In this document: one piece after another, positions 30,453-36,136 of the stretch
Numbering within the stretch: position 1 is the stretch's first letter
Layout: each line of letters begins with the position of its first letter
Position numbers and translations under genes: made by a program
Notes under the pieces: generated by a model
The model's input: only the letters and a program-made list of their open reading frames with translations
What the model was told of the DNA's origin: nothing
The model's database searches: none
DNA from: Actinoplanes cyaneus
GTDB taxonomy: Bacteria; Actinomycetota; Actinomycetes; Mycobacteriales; Micromonosporaceae
Direction of reading: 5' to 3'
DNA: 36,136 nucleotides
Assembly (NCBI RefSeq): GCF_016862095.1
Contig: NZ_BOMH01000003.1
Coordinates: 1 to 36,136, forward strand

Positions 30453-31450
30453 GCAAGGTGATGGTCATCCGGCCTCGGGCCGTCGTCATCGGCGCCGGCG
30501 CGCTGCTCGCCATGACCGCGGTGGCCGTGCTCACGCTGGGCACCGGCGACTTCCCGATCGCGCCCGCCGACGTGGTCAAGACCCTCGCCGGCCAGGGCAA
30601 CGCCGCGCAGACGTTCATCATCAACGAGCTGCGGCTGCCCCGGGTCGTCACCGCGATCCTGGTCGGCATGGCGCTGGCCGCCGGCGGCGCAGTGTTCCAG
30701 TCGATCACCCGCAACCCGCTGGGCAGTCCCGACATCCTCGGCATCACCAGCGGGGCGGGCGCCGCGGCGCTCGCCGTGGTGATCCTCGGCGGCAGCAGCA
30801 CCGCACTGTCGCTCGCCGCGATCACCGGCGGCATCGGCACCGCCCTGCTCATCCAGCTGATCGGCGGGCGGCGCGGCCTGCAGGGCTACCGGTTCATCCT
30901 GATCGGCGTCGGCATGACCGCGATCCTCAACGGGATCATGGGCTGGCTGCTGACCAAGGGCGTGCAGATGGAGAACGCCCGGGCCCTGCTCTGGCTCGCC
31001 GGCAGCTTCGACGGCCGCGGCTGGGAGGAGGCGTTGCCGCTGCTCGGCGTGCTGATCGTCACCATCCCGATCCTGGCGGTCGTCTGCGGGCCGGGCCTGC
31101 GGATGCTGGAGATGGGCGACGACGTGGCGGCCGGGCTGGGTGTCCCGGTGAAGCGGCTGCGCAACGGCGCGCTGCTGGTCGCCTCGCTGGTCGTCGCGTG
31201 CGCCGCGGCGGCGGCCGGTCCGGTGAACTTCGTGGCGCTGATCGCGCCGAACATCGCCCGGCGGGTCACCCGCGCGCCGGGCCCGAACCTGCTGCCGTCG
31301 ATGGCGATCGGCGCGCTGCTCACCGTCGCCGCGGACTGGCTGGCCATGCACTCGGGCTATCCGCTGCCGGTCGGCGTCGTCACCGGCGGGCTGGGCGGCG
31401 CCTACCTGGTCTGGCTGCTGATCAGCGAACGCAAGGCCGGGCGCATCTGA
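30449..31450 (+). CDS. FecCD-type siderophore permease, second subunit
   Basis: A 333-residue permease with about nine to ten membrane helices. Family blocks are ELRLPRVVTAILVGMALAAGGAVFQSITRNPLGSPDILGITSGAG near residues 55-100 and AAGPVNFVALIAPNIARRVTRAPGPNLLPSMA near 256-287. ATG 30449 overlaps the stop of the first permease. The two subunits form the heterodimeric channel for the ferric siderophore. Confidence 0.92.
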   Translation: MSKVMVIRPRAVVIGAGALLAMTAVAVLTLGTGDFPIAPADVVKTLAGQGNAAQTFIINELRLPRVVTAILVGMALAAGGAVFQSITRNPLGSPDILGITSGAGAAALAVVILGGSSTALSLAAITGGIGTALLIQLIGGRRGLQGYRFILIGVGMTAILNGIMGWLLTKGVQMENARALLWLAGSFDGRGWEEALPLLGVLIVTIPILAVVCGPGLRMLEMGDDVAAGLGVPVKRLRNGALLVASLVVACAAAAAGPVNFVALIAPNIARRVTRAPGPNLLPSMAIGALLTVAADWLAMHSGYPLPVGVVTGGLGGAYLVWLLISERKAGRI

Positions 31451-31451
31451 C

Positions 31452-31505
31452 CATGAATCACACAAGGGCCATGAATCACGCAGGAGCCATGAACCACACA
31501 GGAGT
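31452..31505 (+). repeat. 18-bp tandem repeat, three units
   Basis: Units 31452-31469, 31470-31487 and 31488-31505 read CATGAATCACACAAGGGC, CATGAATCACGCAGGAGC and CATGAACCACACAGGAGT. Each has an ATG, and units 2 and 3 also contain AGGAG. The third AGGAG is the ribosome site of the ATPase gene. The array makes up nearly all of the 61-bp gap in an otherwise overlapping operon. Confidence 0.9.
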
Positions 31506-31515
31506 ACGAGAATGA
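31453..31515 (+). CDS. Possible 20-residue leader peptide coupled to the ATPase gene
   Basis: An ATG at 31453 opens a 20-codon frame made of three MNHxxA/G-type repeats and ends at TGA 31513-31515, overlapping the ATG of the ATPase gene (31512) as ATGA. The frame is also open upstream, across the permease 3' end, so it may be chance. If translated, it would restore stop/start coupling between the permease and ATPase genes. Two further ATGs (31471, 31489) lie in the same frame. There is no evidence beyond layout. Confidence 0.35.
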   Translation: MNHTRAMNHAGAMNHTGVRE

Positions 31516-32318
31516 GCCGACTGAGCGGCACCGGACTGACCCTGGCGTACGACAAGCGGGTCATCGCCGAACAGCTGAGCGTCGAGATCCCGGACGGCTC
31601 GTTCACCGTGATCATCGGCCCGAACGCGTGCGGCAAGTCGACCCTGCTGCGCGCGTTGTCCCGCCTGCTCAAGCCGGCCGCCGGGACGGTCCTGCTGGAC
31701 GGCGGCGACGTGCACTCCCTGCCGACCCGCACGGTCGCCAGGACGCTCGGCCTGCTCCCGCAGTCGTCGACCGCGCCGGACGGGATCACCGTCGCCGAGC
31801 TGGTGGCCCGCGGCCGCTACCCGCATCAGGGCCTGCTGCGCCGCTGGTCGGAGCGGGACGAGCAGGTGGTCACCGAGTCGATGGCCGCCACCGGCGTCGG
31901 CGACCTGGCCGACCGCAACGTCGACGAGCTCTCCGGCGGGCAGCGCCAGCGCGTCTGGATCGCGATGGCGCTCGCCCAGCAGACGCCGTTGCTCCTGCTG
32001 GACGAGCCGACGACGTACCTGGACATCGCCCACCAGATCGAGGTCCTCGACCTCTGCGCCGAGCTGCACGAGCGGCAGGGCCGGACACTGGTCGCGGTGC
32101 TGCACGACCTGAACCACGCGGCCCGCTACGCCACCCACCTGATCGCCATGCGCGACGGGAAGGTCGCCAGGTCCGGCCCACCCGGTGAGGTGCTCACCGC
32201 GGCGCTGGTGGAGGAGGTCTTCGGGCTGCCGTGCCGGGTGATCGACGACCCGGAGACCGGGACACCACTGGTCGTACCGGCCGCCCGGCGGAAAACCTCA
32301 GTCCAGGCCGAAGTCTGA
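31512..32318 (+). CDS. Siderophore ABC importer ATPase (FepC type)
   Basis: A 268-residue ATPase. Walker A is GPNACGKS (36-43), signature [17 protein letters not shown] near 140, Walker [13 protein letters not shown] near 160 with the [14 protein letters not shown] stretch typical of FepC/FecE/FhuC, and switch His in [11 protein letters not shown]. It powers the FecCD pair. ATG 31512 has AGGAG 7 nt upstream, from the third 18-bp repeat unit. Confidence 0.94.
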   Translation: MSRLSGTGLTLAYDKRVIAEQLSVEIPDGSFTVIIGPNACGKSTLLRALSRLLKPAAGTVLLDGGDVHSLPTRTVARTLGLLPQSSTAPDGITVAELVARGRYPHQGLLRRWSERDEQVVTESMAATGVGDLADRNVDELSGGQRQRVWIAMALAQQTPLLLLDEPTTYLDIAHQIEVLDLCAELHERQGRTLVAVLHDLNHAARYATHLIAMRDGKVARSGPPGEVLTAALVEEVFGLPCRVIDDPETGTPLVVPAARRKTSVQAEV

Positions 32319-32323
32319 CGAAA

Positions 32324-32339
32324 GGGGTGGCAACACCCC
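32324..32339 (+). terminator. Small hairpin with GCAA loop after the siderophore operon
   Basis: GGGGTG (32324-32329) pairs with CACCCC (32334-32339) around a GCAA tetraloop, 5 bp after the ATPase stop and 27 bp before the chemoreceptor ATG. It could be a weak terminator of the iron operon or part of the chemoreceptor leader. Confidence 0.45.
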
Positions 32340-32365
32340 CTGTTCGCGGACCCGGGAGTTCATCG

Positions 32366-33967
32366 ATGTCCTCCGCCGAAACCGCCCGGAACGGCAACGT
32401 TCTGGCCCGCTGGTTCACCGATCTCCGGGTCCGGAGCAAGATCCTCGCCTCGGTGCTGCTCATCGCCGTCGCCGTCACCGGCGCGTGCATCCTGGCGATC
32501 GTGCGGATGGGCGACATGGACGAGCAGCTGGCGACCGTACGCAGCCAGAACATGACGAACATCGACCTGCTCGGCAAGATCCGCGGCACCCAGGCCGAGA
32601 TCGCCCACTATGCCGCGATGTCCGGTTCGGCCGCATCGGACGCCGACCGCGCCGCCGCCGGGCAGGGCACCGCGAAGGCCGTGCAGGCGCTCGACGACAC
32701 GCTCGAGCAGTACAAGGCCCAGGAGAAGAGCGCCGAGGCGGCCGCCGCGACCGAGGAACTGATCACCTACGTCACCACGTTCGAGCAGGCGCTCAGCGAC
32801 GTGCAGTCGGGCAAACCGGTGGAGACGTCGGTCTTCAACACGTCGGTCGGCGGCATGTCGGAGTCGGTGGCCGAGCTCGCCCGCGTCGAGACCGAGGGCG
32901 CCGTAGCGGCCCTGGACAAGGCACACGACAACTACGTCTCGGCGCGCCGCGACGTGATCGTCACGCTCGGCCTGGCGCTGCTCGCCGGTATCGGGTTCGC
33001 GCTGCTCGCCGCCGGTTCGATCACCCGCCGCCTGCACCCGGTCGCCGAGGCGATGGAGGCGATGGCCGGCGGCAACCTCAACCTCGAGGTGCCCGCGTCC
33101 GGCCGCGACGAGATCGGCGCGATGGCCCGCTCGGTCAACAAGGCCACCACGTCCGTACGGGAAACGGTCTCCGCCCTTGCCGAGGGCGCCCAGCTCCTGG
33201 CCCACAGCTCCCAGGAACTGGCCCGGGTCAACGACCAGACGGTCGCCGGCTCGCGGGCGGTCACCGATCAGGCCGAGGCCGCGAACGGCTCCGCCGCCGA
33301 GGTGTCGTTCAACCTGCAGACCGTCGCCACCGGCGCCGACGAGATGGCGATGGCCATCCAGGAGATCTCGCAGAGCGCCACGGCCAGCGCGGGCGTCACC
33401 ATGGAGGCCGTCTCGGTCGTCGCGCAGACCACCGAGACGGTCAGCAAGCTCGGCGCCAGCTCCCAGGAGATCGGCGCCGTCGTCAAGACGATCACGTCGA
33501 TCGCCGAGCAGACGAACCTGCTCGCCCTCAACGCGACCATCGAGGCCGCCCGCGCGGGCGAGTCCGGCAAGGGTTTCGCGGTCGTCGCCGGCGAGGTCAA
33601 GGAGCTCGCTCAGGAGACCGCGAAGGCGACCGAGGACATCTCCCAGCGCGTCCAGGCGATCCAGGCCGACACCGAGAGCGCTGTCGCCGCCATCGCCCGC
33701 ATCGGCGAGGTCATCGAGAAGATCGACCAGTTCCAGACGACGATCGCCTCCGCCGTCGAGGAGCAGTCCGCCACGACCGCCGAGATGAACCGCAACGTGG
33801 CCACCGCCGCGGCCGGGGCGTCCGAGATCGCCCGCAACATCAACGGGGTCTCCAGCGCGGCCGAGCAGAGCACGATGACCGTGGCGGCGGCTCAGCAGGC
33901 CGCGTCGGAGCTGGCCACGCTCGCCGGCGACCTCAACCAGCTGGTGAGCCGCTTCACCTACCGGTGA
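32366..33967 (+). CDS. Methyl-accepting chemotaxis protein
   Basis: A 533-residue chemoreceptor. Membrane helix 1 is about 26-47 and helix 2 about 197-218. Between them lies a helical sensor of about 150 residues resembling the four-helix-bundle MCP domain ([37 protein letters not shown]). HAMP spans about 219-270, and the signalling domain carries the conserved tip [38 protein letters not shown]. It should relay an outside stimulus to CheA/CheW; no che gene is near, so it is an orphan receptor. No C-terminal CheR-tether pentapeptide is seen. ATG 32366 has GGGAG 7 nt upstream. Chemoreceptors fit a genus with motile spores. The 3' end overlaps the convergent oxidase gene by 14 bp. Confidence 0.94.
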   Translation: MSSAETARNGNVLARWFTDLRVRSKILASVLLIAVAVTGACILAIVRMGDMDEQLATVRSQNMTNIDLLGKIRGTQAEIAHYAAMSGSAASDADRAAAGQGTAKAVQALDDTLEQYKAQEKSAEAAAATEELITYVTTFEQALSDVQSGKPVETSVFNTSVGGMSESVAELARVETEGAVAALDKAHDNYVSARRDVIVTLGLALLAGIGFALLAAGSITRRLHPVAEAMEAMAGGNLNLEVPASGRDEIGAMARSVNKATTSVRETVSALAEGAQLLAHSSQELARVNDQTVAGSRAVTDQAEAANGSAAEVSFNLQTVATGADEMAMAIQEISQSATASAGVTMEAVSVVAQTTETVSKLGASSQEIGAVVKTITSIAEQTNLLALNATIEAARAGESGKGFAVVAGEVKELAQETAKATEDISQRVQAIQADTESAVAAIARIGEVIEKIDQFQTTIASAVEEQSATTAEMNRNVATAAAGASEIARNINGVSSAAEQSTMTVAAAQQAASELATLAGDLNQLVSRFTYR

Positions 33968-35153
33968 ACACCGCCCCGACCACGTGCTCGGCGATTGCCA
34001 GGGAGGAGGTCGCCGCCGGCGACGGGGCATTGCGGACGGCCGTGACAGAGCCCAGCCGGTGGATGCGGAAGTCGTCGACGAGACTGCCGTCGCGATCGAG
34101 GGCCTGGGCGCGCACACCGGCCCCGGCACGCACGACGTCGGCCGCGCCGATCTCCGGGACGTACCGCATCGCCTCGGCCATGTACCGGCTCTTGGACAGC
34201 GAGCCGCGCACCTCCTTGACGCCGGTGCGCCAGTGCCGTCGCGCCATCCGCCAGGCGCCCGGCCAGGCGGCGAGCGCGGCGAGATCCGGGACGGAGACGC
34301 TCGAGCGCTTGTAGCCCTCCTTCGCGGTGGCGAGCACCGCGTTCGGGCCGACCTCGACGACCCCGGTCACGCGGCGGGTGAAGTGCACGCCGAGGAACGG
34401 GTACCGCGGGTCCGGAACCGGGTAGATCATGCCCCGGACCAGGTCCGCCTTCGCCTTGGTGACCCGCATGTACTCCCCGCGGAACGGGATGATGATCGGC
34501 TCCTGCTGATCACCGGCCAGCCGCGCCACCCGGTCCGAATGGATCCCGGCGCAGACGATCAGCCGGTCCACGACCAGCCGGCTCTCCCCCGAGGTGACCT
34601 CGATGCGGCCGGCTCGCTCGCTGATCCCGTCGACCGGCCAGCGGAGGCGGACCTCTCCCCCGGCCGCGACGATGTCGGCGGCGAAGGCCCGGGCAACCCC
34701 GGGGAAGTCGGTGATCGCGGTTTCCGGGGAATGCAGAGCGGCCAGCCCCGCGGCGTGCGGCTCGATCTCCCGGATCCCCGCGGGATCGACACGCCGCAAT
34801 CCGGGTACGGCGTTCTCCCGCGCCCGCACCTCGAGATCGTCGAGCCGCCCCATCTCGTCGGCCCGCACCGCGACGACCAGTTTGCCGCACTCGTCGTAGG
34901 CGATCTCCCGTTCCCGGCAGTACTCCTTGAGCAGCGACCGCCCGCGCGCGCACAACCGCGCCTTCAGGCTGCCCGGCGTGTAGTAGATCCCGGCGTGCAC
35001 CACCCCGGAGTTGTGCCCGGTCTGGTGCAGCGCGACGTCGTTCTCCTTCTCCAGCACCACGACCCTGGTGCCCGGCCGCCGGAGGGTGATCTCCCGGCCG
35101 ATCGCCAGCCCGACGATGCCGGCCCCGACGATCCCGACGGTCTCGTCAGCCAT
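33954..35153 (-). CDS. lhgO: L-2-hydroxyglutarate oxidase-like FAD enzyme
   Basis: A 399-residue flavoprotein of the DAO family, LhgO type. The FAD-binding Rossmann motif [14 protein letters not shown] is at residues 6-19, followed by [38 protein letters not shown] near 42-77, the signature region of LhgO. Later blocks are [20 protein letters not shown] ([27 protein letters not shown]) and [40 protein letters not shown]. It should oxidise L-2-hydroxyglutarate to 2-oxoglutarate, passing electrons to oxygen or quinones. ATG 35153 is chosen; GGGGGA lies just upstream and the homology starts there, although the frame stays open to 35336. It is divergent from a GntR regulator. Confidence 0.92.
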   Translation of the reverse strand: MADETVGIVGAGIVGLAIGREITLRRPGTRVVVLEKENDVALHQTGHNSGVVHAGIYYTPGSLKARLCARGRSLLKEYCREREIAYDECGKLVVAVRADEMGRLDDLEVRARENAVPGLRRVDPAGIREIEPHAAGLAALHSPETAITDFPGVARAFAADIVAAGGEVRLRWPVDGISERAGRIEVTSGESRLVVDRLIVCAGIHSDRVARLAGDQQEPIIIPFRGEYMRVTKAKADLVRGMIYPVPDPRYPFLGVHFTRRVTGVVEVGPNAVLATAKEGYKRSSVSVPDLAALAAWPGAWRMARRHWRTGVKEVRGSLSKSRYMAEAMRYVPEIGAADVVRAGAGVRAQALDRDGSLVDDFRIHRLGSVTAVRNAPSPAATSSLAIAEHVVGAVFTGR

Positions 35154-35306
35154 CAGTGTCCCCCTCTGTCCCCGATCGTTGCGTCCCGCCGAAGTGGACC
35201 ACGAACGTCGCGACCGTGGGGGCGCGTCCCCGTCGCCGTCGTGTGCGCGCCGGGCATCGATCCACCCCGGAACTGCGAGAATCGGTGCCGCTCGGGCATG
35301 ATGAGT

Positions 35307-35320
35307 GGCCGGAACCGGCC
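35307..35320. promoter_or_regulatory. Candidate operator palindrome between lhgO and gntR
   Basis: GGCCGG-AA-CCGGCC is a perfect 6-bp inverted repeat with a 2-bp centre, 24 bp before the regulator's ATG. It is in the right place for autoregulation, but GC-rich palindromes are common in this DNA. Confidence 0.3.
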
Positions 35321-35344
35321 GCGACAGGAAGACCACGAGTACCG

Positions 35345-36034
35345 ATGGCGTCTGAGCACGACACCGAACGGCGAGCGGCGCGCGTGTCCGCCCCGACCAC
35401 GGCGGCCCAGGCCCGCGATGCGCTGCGCGACGCCATCCTGCGCGGGGAATACCTGCCGGGCGAGCGCCTGGTCGAGGCGCAGCTCTGCGAACGTCTCCAG
35501 GCCAGCCGCTTCAACGTCCGCGCCGCCCTGCAGGACCTCGCCGCCGAGGGCCTCGTCGAGGTGCAGCGCAACCGCGGCGCCCAGGTCCGCAAGGTGTCGC
35601 TGGCCGAGGCCGTCGAGATCACCGAGGTCCGCATGGTCGTCGAGGGCCTGATCGCCGCCCGCGCCGCCGAACGCGTCACCCCCGAGCAGGCCACCGAGCT
35701 CGACGAGATCGCCGTCCTGATGCGCCGCGCCGTCGAGGCCGGGGAGCACCGGCGGTACAGCGACCTCAACGTCCGCCTGCACGCGCTGGTCCGCGACATC
35801 GCCGGCCATCGGACCGCCGACCGCATCGTCGAGACCCTCCGCGGCCAGCTGGTCCGCCACCAGTACATGCTGTCGATGCTCCCGGGGCGCCCGCAGGCGT
35901 CGCTGCCGCAGCACGAGCGCATCATCACCGCGATCCGCGACCGCGACGCGCGAGCGGCCGAGGCCGCCATGCGCGACCACATCTCCAGCGTCATCGACGC
36001 CCTGCGCTCCATGGACTACCTCGGCCCGGCCTGA
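35345..36034 (+). CDS. GntR-family regulator, FadR/FCD type
   Basis: A 229-residue regulator. The winged helix spans about residues 20-83: AQARDALRDAILRGEYLPGERLVEAQLCERLQASRFNVRAALQDLAAEGLVEVQRNRGAQV. The all-helical FCD domain (about 90-220) has the metal/ligand-binding residues in SDLNVRLHALVRDIAG, LPQHERIITAI and AEAAMRDHI. FCD regulators typically sense carboxylic acids. Being divergent from lhgO, it is a fair candidate to control 2-hydroxyglutarate oxidation, with that acid or a relative as effector; this is inferred. ATG 35345 is used. The remaining 102 bp to the end of the window show no gene. Confidence 0.9.
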   Translation: MASEHDTERRAARVSAPTTAAQARDALRDAILRGEYLPGERLVEAQLCERLQASRFNVRAALQDLAAEGLVEVQRNRGAQVRKVSLAEAVEITEVRMVVEGLIAARAAERVTPEQATELDEIAVLMRRAVEAGEHRRYSDLNVRLHALVRDIAGHRTADRIVETLRGQLVRHQYMLSMLPGRPQASLPQHERIITAIRDRDARAAEAAMRDHISSVIDALRSMDYLGPA

Positions 36035-36136
36035 CCATTCAGCCACCGGGATCGACAGCTGCGGATCAAGACCGGCAGGGCACCAATCAAGATCAAGTTC
36101 TTCATGTCCCCTCTCCGCTGTGGTCACCCTTCGCTG

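Noticed and set aside
36035..36136. Start of a further gene at the right edge
   Set aside because: No convincing frame or ribosome site in the last 102 bp.

Overview
The window is high-GC DNA with codon-position GC bias typical of an actinomycete. GTG/TTG starts, an IdeR/DmdR-type iron box, a CebR-type cellulose operator, a CBM2-GH5 cellulase, a chemoreceptor and many small MarR/MerR/TetR/ArsR/GntR regulators all fit a soil-living filamentous actinobacterium, most likely in or near Micromonosporaceae (Actinoplanes-like). The family assignment is inference; I could not run a database search. No tRNA, rRNA, transposase, phage gene or CRISPR array was seen, and the window reads as chromosome.

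Layout. 1-435: no gene, but two large perfect or near-perfect hairpins. 436-2899 (minus): FMN azoreductase, two PAP2 phosphatases and a RidA-fold protein, facing a divergent MarR regulator (3042-3539) across three copies of a palindromic operator. 3583-7464 (plus): AidB-like acyl-CoA dehydrogenase, then a membrane GGDEF-EAL protein. 7429-8874 (minus): AAA+ ATPase. 9044-10570 (plus): secreted M28 aminopeptidase. 10596-11639 (minus): FUSC-like membrane protein. 11760-12560 (plus): methyltransferase. 12633-14874 (minus): MerR regulator, then an ECF sigma factor with its membrane partner protein. About 14960-15276: a decayed small HTH gene. 15312-17925: conserved hypothetical, SRPBCC protein, GNAT acetyltransferase and a membrane-anchored protein. 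18164-21981 (plus): a complete four-gene ABC importer of the iron/polyamine/phosphonate type. 22029-22475: orphan TPR-like small protein. 22571-24037: secreted cellulase with promoter and CebR-type operator. 24292-25277: ArsR-SRPBCC pair. 25633-25983: MmcQ/YjbR protein. 26249-28053: divergent TetR / metallo-beta-lactamase-fold pair around a palindrome. 28285-32318: siderophore uptake locus (lipoprotein divergent from two FecCD permeases and an ATPase) around an iron box. 32366-33967: methyl-accepting chemotaxis protein. 33954-35153: L-2-hydroxyglutarate oxidase-like enzyme, divergent from a GntR/FadR regulator (35345-36034).

The less ordinary content is non-coding. A 55-bp palindrome family occurs at 191-245, 339-393 and, inverted, at 24142-24196; base changes between copies fall in pairs that keep the stem. 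A degenerate relative ends a 62-bp tandem array at 25363-25540. Short tandem repeats are unusually frequent. Two of them (25934-26087 and 28036-28190) appear to be reiterations of the last codons and stop codon of the preceding gene. A third (31452-31505) builds a tiny ORF that ends exactly on the start codon of the iron-uptake ATPase. The first FecCD permease appears to begin with CTG. Two perfect actinobacterial DnaA-box sequences lie 17 bp apart at 26199-26224.
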